In this document: positions 43,160 to 52,747 of the stretch, piece by piece | Position numbering within the stretch: the stretch's first letter is position 1 | Layout: each line of letters opens with the position of its first letter | Origin: Streptomyces sp. Ncost-T10-10d | GTDB taxonomy: Bacteria > Actinomycetota > Actinomycetes > Streptomycetales > Streptomycetaceae | DNA length: 64,000 nt | Assembly: GCF_900091955.1 (NCBI RefSeq) | Contig: NZ_FMDF01000160.1 | Location: 47,136 to 111,135, forward strand | Direction of reading: 5' to 3' | Notes under the pieces: model-generated | What the model saw: the letters and a program-made list of their open reading frames with translations, nothing else | Database searches by the model: none | What the model was told of the DNA's origin: nothing | Translations under genes and position numbers: made by a program

Positions 43160-44389
43160 GTGCTCATGGCCGGAACCACACCGGGTACCCCCCGCGTTCT
43201 GCGGGCCATGAACGACCGGGCCGCCCTCGATCTGCTGCTGGAGCACGGGCCCCTCTCCCGGACCAGGATCGGGAAGCTGACCGGGCTCTCCAAGCCCACC
43301 GCGTCGCAGCTGCTCGCGCGGCTGGAGGCGGCCGGGCTGGTCGTCGCCACCGGGACCGTGGCGGGGCGGCCGGGGCCCAATGCCCAGCTGTACGCGGTGA
43401 ACGCGCGGGCCGCCCATGTCGCGGGGCTGGATGTGAACGCCCGCCGGATCGTCGCCGCCGTCGCCGATGTGACCGGTGAGACGGTCGGCGAGTTCGAGCT
43501 GCGCACCCCGGGGCGGCGCGCCGACTCCGTGGTGCGGCAGGTGGCGGACGCGCTGGACGGGGCGGTCAAGGACGCCGGGCTCACCCGCGCCGATGTACAC
43601 CGGGTCGTCATCGGCACCCCGGGCGCCTTCGACCCCGGCACCGGGCGGCTCCGGTACGCCTCGCATCTGCCCGGCTGGCACTCCCCCACCCTGCTGGACG
43701 AGCTGGCCGCGTTTCTGCCGATGCCGGTCGAGTACGAGAACGACGTGAACCTGGTCGCGGTGGCCGAACAACGACTCGGCGCGGCGCGCGGGCACGACGA
43801 CTTCGTCCTGCTGTGGAACGAGGAGGGGCTCGGTGCCGCCCTCGTCATCAACGGCCGGCTGCACCGCGGCTTCACCGGTGGCGCCGGCGAGGTCGGCTTC
43901 CTCCCGGTGCCGGGAGCCCCGCTGGTCCGCCAGGTCACCAAGGTGAACGCGGGCGGGTTCCAGGAACTGGCGGGCGCCCAGGTGCTGTCCCGGCTGGCCC
44001 GGGAGCTCGGCATCGACGACGAGCTCAGCCGCGGCTCCGGCACCCACCACGAGGTCGCGGCCCGGCTGATCGCCCGGGCCGCCGAAGCCGCGGAGGCGGG
44101 CGAGGACGGCCCGTACTCACGGCTCCTCGATCTGTTCGCCACCGGACTCGCGACCGGTCTGGCCTCCATGGTCGCCGTACTGGACCCGGAACTCGTCGTG
44201 CTGTCCGGCGAGTTGATCGCGGCCGGCGGGGAACCGCTGCGCGGCCGGGTGGAGTCCGAGCTCGTCGAGCTGGCGGCCTCCCGGCCCCGGCTGATCGCCG
44301 GTGACGTGACCCAGCGCCCCGTACTGCGTGGCGCACTGGAGAGCGCACTCGCCACCACCCGTGACGAAGTCTTCGACACGTCGCGCTGA
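43160..44389 (+). CDS. csnR: ROK-family repressor of chitosan utilisation
   Basis: 409 residues from GTG 43160 (GAGGG eight bases upstream; ATG 43166 possible). The N-terminal helix-turn-helix (LSRTRIGKLTGLSKPTASQL) is followed by a ROK sugar-binding fold. The ATP-binding and zinc signs of ROK kinases are degenerate, as in ROK repressors. CsnR is known to repress the csnR-K operon and the chitosanase gene, with chito-oligosaccharide as inducer. It is first in the operon, with csnE 62 bases later. A palindromic operator precedes it. Confidence 0.85.
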   Translation: MLMAGTTPGTPRVLRAMNDRAALDLLLEHGPLSRTRIGKLTGLSKPTASQLLARLEAAGLVVATGTVAGRPGPNAQLYAVNARAAHVAGLDVNARRIVAAVADVTGETVGEFELRTPGRRADSVVRQVADALDGAVKDAGLTRADVHRVVIGTPGAFDPGTGRLRYASHLPGWHSPTLLDELAAFLPMPVEYENDVNLVAVAEQRLGAARGHDDFVLLWNEEGLGAALVINGRLHRGFTGGAGEVGFLPVPGAPLVRQVTKVNAGGFQELAGAQVLSRLARELGIDDELSRGSGTHHEVAARLIARAAEAAEAGEDGPYSRLLDLFATGLATGLASMVAVLDPELVVLSGELIAAGGEPLRGRVESELVELAASRPRLIAGDVTQRPVLRGALESALATTRDEVFDTSR

Positions 44390-44451
44390 CCCGTTTCCCG
44401 CCTCTTCCTTCACACGCCCCCCGCCCCCATCCTTCATCGGGAGTCACCGCC

Positions 44452-45789
44452 ATGTCCGGACACCGCCGGAAGACGGCCGTCGCGCTCGCCGCGACCGCCG
44501 CGATATCGCTGTTCGCCTCTGCCTGTACGGGCCAGAGCAACTCGGGTGCCCATGATGACGCGTCCAAGGAGACGACCATCAACTTCTGGCACGGCTGGAG
44601 CGCCCCGAACGAGGTCAAGGCGATTCAGGCCACGGTCGACGCCTTCGAGAAGGCACACTCCAACATCCATGTGAAGGTCGTCGGCAACATGACCGACGAC
44701 AAGATCAACCAGGCGCTGCGGGCGGGCGGTTCGAAGGCCCCCGACGTCGTCTCGTCGTTCACCACGAACAATGTCGGAAAGTTCTGTTCGTCGAAGGCGT
44801 TCGTCGATCTGAACCCCTTCCTGAAGAAGGACGGGATCGACGCGGACAAGACCTTTCCCAGGGCGATGAACGAGTACACGCAGTTCGACGGTGTGCGCTG
44901 CACCGTGCCGCTGCTCGGTGACGCGTACGGCCTCTACTACAACAAGGACGCGTTCAAGGCCGCCGGTATCACCGGTCCGCCGGAGACCTGGTCGGAACTG
45001 GCCGAGGACGCCAAGAAGCTGACGAAGACCAAGGGCGACTCGTACGAGCAGCTCGGCTTCATGCCGAACTACCACGGCTACGAGACGACGACCGAGCACT
45101 ACCTCGGTGGCTGGAACCCGAAGTACTTCGACAAGGACGGCAAGTCGAACATCGCCGAGGACCCGGCGTTCGCCTCCATGCTCACCACCCAGAAGAAGCT
45201 GGTCGACGACCTGGGCGGTTACGAGAAACTGGAGAAGTACCGTACGGCGTTCGGTGACGAGTGGGGCGCCAAACACCCGTTCCACACCGGCCAGGTCGCC
45301 ATGCAGCTGGACGGTGAGTGGCGGCTCGGGATGGCCGAGGAGACCAAACCGGAGTTCGAGATCGGGGTGGCCCCGATGCCCGTCGCCGACGACGAGGCCG
45401 ACACCTACGGCAAGGGCTATCTGACCGGCACCATCGCCGGTATCGCCGCCACCTCGCAGAAGCAGAACGCGGCGTGGGAGCTGGTGAAGTTCATGACGAC
45501 CGACACCGACGCGGTGGTCGAATTCGCCAATGCCATTCACAATGTGCCGTCCACGCTGGACGCGCTGAAGTCGCCGAAGCTGAAGTACGACCCGCGGTTC
45601 AAGACGTTCCTGGACATCGCCGCGAACCCCGAAAGCACCACCACCCCGCCCTCGGTGAACGGCGGCGCGTACCTGGTGTCCCTGCAGAACCTCGGATTCG
45701 ACATCGAGAAGGGCAAGCAGACGGACATCAAGGCCGGTCTGGAGAAGACCGCCAAGGAAATCGACGCGGCGATCGCACAGGCTAAGTAG
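44452..45789 (+). CDS. csnE: Chitosan-oligosaccharide-binding lipoprotein (ABC transporter)
   Basis: 445 residues. The signal starts MSGHRRKTAVALAATAAISL and ends in the lipobox FASAC, so it is a lipoprotein. Family 1 solute-binding fold (SBP_bac_1): INFWHGWSAPNEVKAIQATV, the hinge region GLYYNKDAFKAAGITGPPET, and QVAMQLDGEWRLG. It delivers chitosan-derived oligosaccharides to the CsnF-CsnG permease. Its position after csnR and before two permeases matches the csnR-K operon described in S. coelicolor and S. lividans. Confidence 0.85.
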   Translation: MSGHRRKTAVALAATAAISLFASACTGQSNSGAHDDASKETTINFWHGWSAPNEVKAIQATVDAFEKAHSNIHVKVVGNMTDDKINQALRAGGSKAPDVVSSFTTNNVGKFCSSKAFVDLNPFLKKDGIDADKTFPRAMNEYTQFDGVRCTVPLLGDAYGLYYNKDAFKAAGITGPPETWSELAEDAKKLTKTKGDSYEQLGFMPNYHGYETTTEHYLGGWNPKYFDKDGKSNIAEDPAFASMLTTQKKLVDDLGGYEKLEKYRTAFGDEWGAKHPFHTGQVAMQLDGEWRLGMAEETKPEFEIGVAPMPVADDEADTYGKGYLTGTIAGIAATSQKQNAAWELVKFMTTDTDAVVEFANAIHNVPSTLDALKSPKLKYDPRFKTFLDIAANPESTTTPPSVNGGAYLVSLQNLGFDIEKGKQTDIKAGLEKTAKEIDAAIAQAK

Positions 45790-45796
45790 AGACGCG

Positions 45797-46750
45797 ATGA
45801 GCACACGTACGGGCACGTACACACTGCGTTCGAAGCACCGCCGGTCGGCGCTGCGGACGGCGGCCTTCATGTCGCCGTGGCTGATCGGGTTCTGCGTCTT
45901 CTTCGCCTACCCGCTGATCTCCACGCTCTATTTCTCCTTCACCAGCTACGACGGATTCGCGGCCCCGGAATTCAGCGGGCTGAAGAACTGGTCGTTCGTC
46001 TTCAACGACTACCCACTGTTCTGGCCCGCGCTGCGCAACACGCTCTGGCTGGTCGTGGTCATGGTGACCTGCCGGGTGGTGTTCGGCCTCGGTGTCGGGC
46101 TGCTGATCACCAGGATCAAGACGGGTACCGGGGTCTTCCGCACCCTGTTCTACCTGCCGTATCTGGCCCCGCCGGTCGCGGCGACCCTCGGCTTCGTCTT
46201 CCTGCTCAACCCGGGTACGGGGCCGGTCAATTCGATCCTCGGCGACCTGGGAATGCCCACGCCGGGCTGGTTCACCGACGCCACCTGGTCCAAGCCGGCG
46301 CTGACCGCGCTCGCGGTGTGGGGGGTGGGTGACCTGATGGTGATCTTCATGGCCGCGCTGCTCGACGTACCGAAGGAGCAGTACGAGGCGGCGGAGCTGG
46401 ACGGGGCTACCGCCTTCCAGCGGTTCCGCTTCGTCACCCTGCCGAACATCTCGCCGATCGTGATGTTCGCCGTGGTCACCGGGATCATCCAGACGATGCA
46501 GTACTACACCCAGCCACTCGTGGCGGGGAAGGTCGCCTCGGGCGTGATGGGCGGCTCCGGGCAGCAGTTCGAACCGGGCTATCCCGACAAGTCGACACTG
46601 ACGCTTCCGCAGCTCGTCTACAACCTCGGCTTCCAGCGCTTCGACTACGGCTCCGCCTGCGTGGTCGCGCTCGTTCTCTTCGTACTCGCGATGGCGTTCA
46701 CCGCACTGCTGATGCGGCGCCGCAGCGGGCTGATCCAGGCAGGTGAGTGA
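45797..46750 (+). CDS. csnF: Sugar ABC permease (MalF type)
   Basis: 317 residues. Six membrane helices of the MalF type, starting AAFMSPWLIGFCVFFAYPLI, with the cytoplasmic coupling motif EAAELDGATAFQRFRFVTLP (EAA loop). It pairs with CsnG to form the channel for chitosan oligosaccharides. The operon has no ATPase gene; Streptomyces sugar importers of this kind use the shared MsiK ATPase. Its stop overlaps the csnG start. Confidence 0.86.
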   Translation: MSTRTGTYTLRSKHRRSALRTAAFMSPWLIGFCVFFAYPLISTLYFSFTSYDGFAAPEFSGLKNWSFVFNDYPLFWPALRNTLWLVVVMVTCRVVFGLGVGLLITRIKTGTGVFRTLFYLPYLAPPVAATLGFVFLLNPGTGPVNSILGDLGMPTPGWFTDATWSKPALTALAVWGVGDLMVIFMAALLDVPKEQYEAAELDGATAFQRFRFVTLPNISPIVMFAVVTGIIQTMQYYTQPLVAGKVASGVMGGSGQQFEPGYPDKSTLTLPQLVYNLGFQRFDYGSACVVALVLFVLAMAFTALLMRRRSGLIQAGE

Positions 46751-47654
46751 CGTGGCGCAGGCTCTCGACACCCTCAAGGCAGCCGACCGGGCGGCCGACC
46801 CGATCACTCCGGCCGAACGTACGGCACGCCGCAAGGCGCTGCTGAACTGGATCGCCGTGCACTCGCTCGGGGTCGCTGCCGCGCTCTTCTTCGTGCTGCC
46901 GTTCGTCTTCCTCCTGCTCACCTCGCTGATGAGCGACCAGCAGGCGCTGACCCGCGATCTGTGGCCGCACCCCTTCGAGTGGAGCAACTACAAGAAGGTG
47001 TTCGACACTCCGGGCTTTCTGACCTGGTGGAAGAACACCCTGCTGTACGCGGGGCTCGGCACCGTCCTCACGGTCGTGTCGTCGCTGCCCGTGGCGTACG
47101 CGCTCGCCAAGTTCCGCTTCCGCGGGCGGCATCTCTCACTGATGCTCGTCATCTCGATGATGATGCTGCCGCCGCAGGTCGTCGTCATCCCGATGTATCT
47201 GTTCTGGGCCAAGCAGCTGGACATGTCCGGCACGCTCTGGCCGCTGATCATCCCGATGGCGTTCGGTGACGCGTTCTCCATCTTCCTGCTGCGGCAGTTC
47301 CTGCTGACCATCCCGAACGAGTACCTCGACGCGGCGAAGGTCGACGGCTGCGGTGAGCTGCGCACCCTGCTGAAGGTCGTCGTACCGATGGCCAGGCCGG
47401 GCATCGCCGCCGTCGCCCTCTTCCAGTTCTTCTACGCCTGGAACGACTATTTCGGCCCGCAGATCTACGCCTCCGAGAACCCGGCCGCCTGGACGCTCAG
47501 TTACGGCCTGGAATCCTTCAAGGGGGCACACCACACCGACTGGAACCTGACCATGGCCGCGACCGTACTGGTCATGGCCCCCGTGATCCTCGTCTTCTTC
47601 TTCGCCCAGAAGGCTTTTGTCGAGGGCGTCACACTGACCGGAGTAAAGGGCTGA
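46743..47654 (+). CDS. csnG: Sugar ABC permease (MalG type)
   Basis: 303 residues from GTG 46743, which overlaps csnF by eight bases (GTG 46752 is an alternative). MalG-type six-helix permease: GVAAALFFVLPFVFLLLTSL, the EAA-type loop YLDAAKVDGCGELRTLLKVV, and the end FFAQKAFVEGVTLTGVKG usual for these subunits. Forms the transport channel with CsnF. csnH starts two bases after its stop, so the genes are tightly coupled. Confidence 0.86.
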   Translation: MSDVAQALDTLKAADRAADPITPAERTARRKALLNWIAVHSLGVAAALFFVLPFVFLLLTSLMSDQQALTRDLWPHPFEWSNYKKVFDTPGFLTWWKNTLLYAGLGTVLTVVSSLPVAYALAKFRFRGRHLSLMLVISMMMLPPQVVVIPMYLFWAKQLDMSGTLWPLIIPMAFGDAFSIFLLRQFLLTIPNEYLDAAKVDGCGELRTLLKVVVPMARPGIAAVALFQFFYAWNDYFGPQIYASENPAAWTLSYGLESFKGAHHTDWNLTMAATVLVMAPVILVFFFAQKAFVEGVTLTGVKG

Positions 47655-47656
47655 CC

Positions 47657-48922
47657 ATGAAGCTCGCAGTAGTTGGTGGCGGGTCCACCTACACACCTGA
47701 ACTGATCGACGGCTTCTCCCGGCTGCGGGACACGCTGCCCATCGAGGAGCTCGTGCTCGTCGACCCGGCGGCCGACCGTCTCGAACTCGTCGGCGGCCTC
47801 GCCCGGCGGATCTTCGCCAAGCAGGGCCACCCGGGGAGGATCGTCACCACCTCGGACCTCGACGCGGGCGTCGCCGACGCCGACGCGGTCCTGCTCCAGC
47901 TGCGCGTGGGCGGCCAGGCCGCCCGCAACCAGGACGAGACCTGGCCGCTGGAGTGCGGCTGCATCGGCCAGGAGACCACCGGGGCCGGCGGCCTCGCCAA
48001 GGCGCTGCGCACCGTCCCCGTCGTCCTGGACATCGCCGAGCGGGTCCGCCGTACCAACCCGAACGCCTGGATCATCGACTTCACCAACCCGGTCGGCATC
48101 GTGACCCGGGCGCTGCTCCAGGCCGGGCACAAGGCCGTCGGCCTGTGCAACGTGGCGATCGGCTTCCAGCGCAAGTTCGCCAGGCTCCTCGACGTCACGC
48201 CCGGCGAGGTGCACCTCGACCATGTCGGGCTCAACCACCTGACGTGGGAGCTCGGGGTCCGCCTCGGCGGCCCGGACGGCGAGAACGTCCTGCCGAAACT
48301 GCTCGCCGAACACGGCGACACGATCGCGGACGATCTGCGCATGCCCCGGGCGATCGTCGACCGGCTCGGCGTCGTCCCCTCCTACTACCTGCGGTACTTC
48401 TACGCGCACGACGAGGTCGTACGGGAGCTCGGCACCAAGCCGTCCCGGGCGGCCGAGGTCGCCGCGATGGAGAGGGAACTCCTCGCCATGTACGGCGACC
48501 CGGCGCTGGACGAGAAGCCCGCGCTGCTCGCCAAGCGCGGCGGCGCCTTCTACTCGGAGGCGGCCGTGGACCTGGCGTCCTCACTGCTCGGCTCGGGCGG
48601 CACCCCGGTGCAGGTGGTCAACACGTACAACAGGGGGACGCTGCCGTTCCTGCCGGACGACGCGGTGATCGAGGTGCAGGCCCGGGTCGACGGCACGGGT
48701 GCCACGCCGCTCGCCGTTCCGGAGCTGGACCCGCTGTACGCCGGCCTGATCGCCAACGTGACGGCGTACGAGGACCTCGCCCTGGAGGCGGCGCTTCGTG
48801 GAGGAAGGGACCGGGTGTTCAAGGCACTGCTCGCCCACCCGTTGATCGGCCAGTTCGAGTACGCCGAGGCGCTCACCGACAAGCTGATCGCGCACAACCG
48901 GGAGCACCTGGCGTGGACGTGA
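47657..48922 (+). CDS. csnH: GH4-family 6-phospho-glycosidase-like enzyme of the chitosan operon
   Basis: 421 residues. NAD-binding Rossmann start MKLAVVGGGSTYTPELIDGF, then the GH4 region LQLRVGGQAARNQDET, the Mn site Cys in GLCNVAIG and His in GLNHLTWE. GH4 enzymes cleave with NAD+ and Mn2+ by an oxidation-elimination mechanism rather than by retention. Here it would split imported glucosamine oligomers, possibly after phosphorylation by CsnK. It overlaps csnK by ten bases. The exact substrate is inferred from the operon. Confidence 0.82.
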   Translation: MKLAVVGGGSTYTPELIDGFSRLRDTLPIEELVLVDPAADRLELVGGLARRIFAKQGHPGRIVTTSDLDAGVADADAVLLQLRVGGQAARNQDETWPLECGCIGQETTGAGGLAKALRTVPVVLDIAERVRRTNPNAWIIDFTNPVGIVTRALLQAGHKAVGLCNVAIGFQRKFARLLDVTPGEVHLDHVGLNHLTWELGVRLGGPDGENVLPKLLAEHGDTIADDLRMPRAIVDRLGVVPSYYLRYFYAHDEVVRELGTKPSRAAEVAAMERELLAMYGDPALDEKPALLAKRGGAFYSEAAVDLASSLLGSGGTPVQVVNTYNRGTLPFLPDDAVIEVQARVDGTGATPLAVPELDPLYAGLIANVTAYEDLALEAALRGGRDRVFKALLAHPLIGQFEYAEALTDKLIAHNREHLAWT

Positions 48923-49887
48923 ACGCTTCGGTCCTCGCGATCGATGCGGGGAACAGCAAGACCGATGTGGCACTGATCGGTGAGGACGGAACGGTGCTGT
49001 CGGCAGCCCGCGGCGGTGGCTTCCAGCCGCCGGTCGTGGGGATCGAGGCGGCCGTGGACGTTCTCGGCGCGGCAGTCGGCCGGGCGCTGGAGCTGTCCGG
49101 CGAACCGGTGGACTCCGTCGCGCATGTGTCGGCCTGTCTCGCCAACGCCGATCTTCCGGTGGAGGAGGAGCAGCTGGCGGCTGCGCTGCGTGCCCGTGGC
49201 TGGGGGGTCACGGTCGAGGTACGCAACGACACCTTCGCGATTCTGCGCGCGGGGGTGGACGAGCCGCGGGGTGTGGCCGTCGTCTGCGGTGCGGGGATCA
49301 ACTGTGTCGGCATGGTGCCGGACGGGCGGACCGCGCGCTTCCCCGCCATAGGCCGGATATCCGGTGACTGGGGCGGCGGTTCGGGGCTGGCCGAGGAGGC
49401 GATGTGGTTCGCCTCGCGGGCGGAGGACGGCCGCGGTGAGCCGACCGAGCTGGCCCGTGCGCTGCCCGGACACTTCGGGCTCGACTCGATGTACGCGCTG
49501 ATCGAGGCGCTGCATCTGGGCCGGGTCGAGTTCGAGCGCAGGCACGAGCTGACTCCGGTGCTCTTCGCGACCGCGGCGGCCGGGGACCCGGTGGCGGGTG
49601 CACTGGTGGACCGGCTGGCGGAGGAGGTCGTCGCGATGGCGTCGGTCGCGCTGACCCGGCTCGGCCTGCTGGACGAGGAGGCTCCGGTGGTGCTGGGCGG
49701 CGGGGTGCTGGCGGCCCGTCACCCACAGCTGGACGACAGGATCGCCGAGCTCCTCGCGGTACGTGCCCCCAAGGCAGTGGTGCGGGTGGTGACGGAGCCG
49801 CCGGTCCTGGGGGCCGCGCTGCTCGGCCTGGATCACACGGGGGCGGCTGCCGGGGTGCACGAGAGGCTGCGTGCGCAGTACGGCTGA
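48913..49887 (+). CDS. csnK: BadF/BadG-type sugar kinase of the chitosan operon
   Basis: 324 residues from GTG 48913 (48919 also possible). The ASKHA phosphate motif is VLAIDAGNSKTDVALIGEDG, with further motifs VAVVCGAGINCVG, RISGDWGGGSGLAEEAM and PVVLGGGVLAARHP. This is the N-acetylglucosamine-kinase-like (BcrAD/BadFG) fold. It should phosphorylate glucosamine or its oligomers after import. It overlaps the csnH end and is the last gene before a strong terminator. Confidence 0.83.
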   Translation: MDVNASVLAIDAGNSKTDVALIGEDGTVLSAARGGGFQPPVVGIEAAVDVLGAAVGRALELSGEPVDSVAHVSACLANADLPVEEEQLAAALRARGWGVTVEVRNDTFAILRAGVDEPRGVAVVCGAGINCVGMVPDGRTARFPAIGRISGDWGGGSGLAEEAMWFASRAEDGRGEPTELARALPGHFGLDSMYALIEALHLGRVEFERRHELTPVLFATAAAGDPVAGALVDRLAEEVVAMASVALTRLGLLDEEAPVVLGGGVLAARHPQLDDRIAELLAVRAPKAVVRVVTEPPVLGAALLGLDHTGAAAGVHERLRAQYG

Positions 49888-49899
49888 GACGGTCTTCCG

Positions 49900-49948
49900 G
49901 CGCAAGGGGCGTCCTGCGGCGTTTCGCGTCACAGGACGCCCCTTGCGC
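49900..49948. terminator. Terminator after the csn operon
   Basis: Perfect 17-bp stem (GCGCAAGGGGCGTCCTG with CAGGACGCCCCTTGCGC) and a 15-base loop. Confidence 0.8.
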
Positions 49949-50015
49949 ACGGGAACCGTTCAGTTGTCCCGGACGTGTTCATGAGTGGGGAGATCGGTCC
50001 GCTTCGGGGATTGGT

Positions 50016-50038
50016 CCGCCGATCGGCTTGATCGGCGG
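50016..50038. promoter_or_regulatory. Inverted repeat upstream of the PknG locus
   Basis: CCGCCGATC-GGCTT-GATCGGCGG: perfect nine-base arms, in the 315-base gap before the first gene of the signalling locus and 165 bases before its start. It could be an operator; no T-run follows. Confidence 0.4.
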
Positions 50039-50202
50039 CTCAGGCCTTGATCGAATGCGTGTGACTACCATCCGTGGACCGGTGCAGGATCCGGGCGTTC
50101 CTGGTGTGGATGTCGGTCCCTGCGGCCATACTTCTGGCCGGGTACCAGTCCTCCGATCGGCCGGGGGGCCGGGCCACCGCCAGTGACCGAGGGGGAGGTC
50201 GA

Positions 50203-51594
50203 GTGACATACCCGCCGAATGTACGCACGGCGCCGGAACACGCGCGGGCTCAGCCGCCCGTGCCCGCGACCGTACCCGCTCCGCCGCAGCACGGTGCCTG
50301 GTCCGCGACCGCGGACCGGCTGCGGGCCGCGGCGACGACCGAACCGGGCAGGCTCCAGATCATCGGGGCCGTACTGGCCCTGCTCGTCGTGGCGTTCGGG
50401 GCCGTGACGGCGTTCGAGATCGCCGACCGGGCGGCCGCGGCCGACGACGTGGTGAGCCGCAGCCAGCCGCTGAGCGCCGACGCGGCGGACATCTACCGCT
50501 CGCTGGCCGATGCCGACACCGCGGCGGCGAGCGGCTTCCTGGCCGGGGCGCAGGAGCCGCGCGATGTCCACGACCGGTACGACAAGGACATCAAGGAGGC
50601 ATCCCGGCTGCTGGTGAAGGCCGCGGCCAACACGGACGCGTCGACGAGCTCCGGGCACGAGATCACCACGCTCAACGAGGAGCTCCCCCGCTACGCGGGT
50701 CTGATCGAGCGGGCCCGTGCCAACAACCGGCAGGGCCTGCCGCTGGGCGGCGCCTATCTCCGGTACGCGAACCAGAAGATGACCGACGTACTGCTGCCGG
50801 CCGCCGAGCGGCTGTACACGGCGGAGACCGGGCGCCTCGACCGGGACAACGACTCGGCCAGGGCCTGGCCGTTCCTCTCCCTCGGGCTCGGTGTCGTGGC
50901 GCTGGCCGCACTGTTCTGGGCGCAGCGGCGCAACTACCGCAGGACGAACCGGGTCTTCAACCACGGGCTGCTCGTCGCAACCGCCGCGTCCACCGTGGTG
51001 CTGCTGTGGCTGGCCGTGGGGCACACGGTGGCGCGGTCCGAACTGCTGGACGCCGATGTGCACGGGCAGCAGTCCCTCGATGTCCTCAATCATGCGCGGA
51101 TCGACTCGTTGAAGGCGCGCGCCAATGAGAACCTCACTCTTGTCGCCCGCGGCGCGGTACTCACCCCGGACGGCAGGAACGACCAGTACGAGACCGACTA
51201 CAACACGGGCATGAAGGCCCTCGGTGAAGAGCTGGGGAAAGCCAGGAAGCTCGCCGACGACTCCCAGGGGAGCGGGCCGGTGGCGAACGCCATCAACGGT
51301 GTCTCCGAGTGGCAGGGCCGCCACCGGACCGCCCGCACGACCGACGACAACGGCGACTACGAGGGCGCGCTGAAGCAGATCATCGGGCCGAGGAACTCGA
51401 CGGGTGAGTCCTTCAACCGGGTGGACGAGGCGCTGAAGCAGGCGCTCGCCCATGAGCAGGGCGAGTTCACCCGGGCCGCGAAGAACGGACGCGGGGCGCT
51501 GGGCGGGCTGCCGATCGGGGCCGCCGCGCTCGCCGCGCTGGGTGCCCTCGCCGCGATCGTCGGGGTCAACCGCAGGCTCTCGGAGTACCGGTGA
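50203..51594 (+). CDS. GlnX-like membrane sensor protein
   Basis: 463 residues from GTG 50203 (GGGGGAGG upstream). A Pro-rich cytosolic N-terminus is followed by helices near residues 44-66 (LQIIGAVLALLVVAFGAVTA), 224-246, 258-280 and 438-460, with two extracytoplasmic helical domains between them, the pattern of GlnX. In mycobacteria GlnX together with GlnH transmits extracellular amino-acid levels to PknG. It is followed directly by the GlnH-like gene. A sensor role is inferred from this layout; the ligand is untested. Confidence 0.72.
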   Translation: MTYPPNVRTAPEHARAQPPVPATVPAPPQHGAWSATADRLRAAATTEPGRLQIIGAVLALLVVAFGAVTAFEIADRAAAADDVVSRSQPLSADAADIYRSLADADTAAASGFLAGAQEPRDVHDRYDKDIKEASRLLVKAAANTDASTSSGHEITTLNEELPRYAGLIERARANNRQGLPLGGAYLRYANQKMTDVLLPAAERLYTAETGRLDRDNDSARAWPFLSLGLGVVALAALFWAQRRNYRRTNRVFNHGLLVATAASTVVLLWLAVGHTVARSELLDADVHGQQSLDVLNHARIDSLKARANENLTLVARGAVLTPDGRNDQYETDYNTGMKALGEELGKARKLADDSQGSGPVANAINGVSEWQGRHRTARTTDDNGDYEGALKQIIGPRNSTGESFNRVDEALKQALAHEQGEFTRAAKNGRGALGGLPIGAAALAALGALAAIVGVNRRLSEYR

Positions 51595-51605
51595 GAGGGG
51601 GAGCG

Positions 51606-52643
51606 ATGACCAGGAAGCGCACTGGGTTCACCCGCGGCAGGCTGCGCGGCTGGGGCGGGGTGACGGGCATGGCCGTGGCCTGCGCGGTGACGGCCTCGCT
51701 CACCCTGCTGCCGCTCTCCCACGGCGCCGCCGACGCCTTCGGCGGGGACGCTTCGGGGCCGGGTACGGCGCAGGTGGTGCAGGCCCGGGCCGACGACTGC
51801 ACGGACCCGGAGGCCAGCCTGCCGCCGTCGAGCGCCGACGGCACGAACATCGCGAAGATCAAAGCGCGCGGAAAGCTGATCGCGGGCGTCGACCAGAACA
51901 GCTTCCGCTGGGGATACCGCAATCCGGAGACAGGCAGGCTCGAAGGCTTCGACATCGATCTGGTGCGGGCCCTCGCCAAGGACATCCTGGGCGATCCCGA
52001 CGCGGTGATCTTCCGGGCCATCCCCACCAACCAGCGGATCGCCGCCCTGGAGAACGACAAGGTCGATGTCGTCGTGCGGACGATGACGATCAACTGCAGC
52101 CGGCTGGACCAGGTCTCGTTCTCCACGGCCTACTTCCAGGCCGGGCAGCAGGTCCTCGCGCCGAAGGACTCACCGATCACCGGGTTCGACAAGTCCCTGG
52201 CGGGCAAGCGGATCTGCACCGCCGAAGGTTCCACCGCGTACGAGGCGCTGGAGAAGCAGTCGTTCGGCTCGGTCTTCAAGGACGAGCGCGACGGCACCGA
52301 GGCGGACGAGGACCGGCTCACCGTCCCCAACCAGCTGGACTGCCTGGTGCGGCTGCAACTGGGCGAGGTCGACGCGGTGGTCACGGACAACGCGCTGGCA
52401 GCCGGCCAGGCCGCCCAGGACCCGGCGGTCGAGCTCAAGGGCGACAAGCCGTTCACCACCGAGTACTACGGCGTGGCGACGAAGCGCGGTGCGAACGATC
52501 TGGTGGCCCGGGTCAACCAGGTGCTGGTCGACTACCGCAGAGGTGGTGCGGACAGCCCCTGGATGGTGTCGTACCGGAAGTGGCTGGAGGCCGGTCTGCC
52601 GGGGATATCGGCGCCGCCGGCCCCCAAGTACCGGAGCAACTAG
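51606..52643 (+). CDS. GlnH-like extracellular solute-binding protein (SBP family 3)
   Basis: 345 residues from ATG 51606 with a GGGGGAG just upstream. An Arg-rich N-terminus and a hydrophobic helix (VTGMAVACAVTASLTLLPLS) form a signal or anchor; a clear lipobox is lacking, unlike mycobacterial GlnH. The family 3 fold begins IAKIKARGKLIAGVDQNSFR, has GFDIDLVRALAKDILGDPDA, and the ligand Asp/Arg region DVVVRTMTINCSRLDQVSFS. It should bind an acidic or amide amino acid and pass the state to the adjacent GlnX-like protein, not to a permease (no permease gene here). Confidence 0.78.
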   Translation: MTRKRTGFTRGRLRGWGGVTGMAVACAVTASLTLLPLSHGAADAFGGDASGPGTAQVVQARADDCTDPEASLPPSSADGTNIAKIKARGKLIAGVDQNSFRWGYRNPETGRLEGFDIDLVRALAKDILGDPDAVIFRAIPTNQRIAALENDKVDVVVRTMTINCSRLDQVSFSTAYFQAGQQVLAPKDSPITGFDKSLAGKRICTAEGSTAYEALEKQSFGSVFKDERDGTEADEDRLTVPNQLDCLVRLQLGEVDAVVTDNALAAGQAAQDPAVELKGDKPFTTEYYGVATKRGANDLVARVNQVLVDYRRGGADSPWMVSYRKWLEAGLPGISAPPAPKYRSN

Positions 52644-52747
52644 CGCCGGGCCGGTCAGGTGTGCCCGACGGCAACGGACCGGACCGGCGAAACAGTGGCA
52701 CTGATCCCGCCGGGCCCGTCCCGGCAGGAAGAGCGGAGAGGTGATCG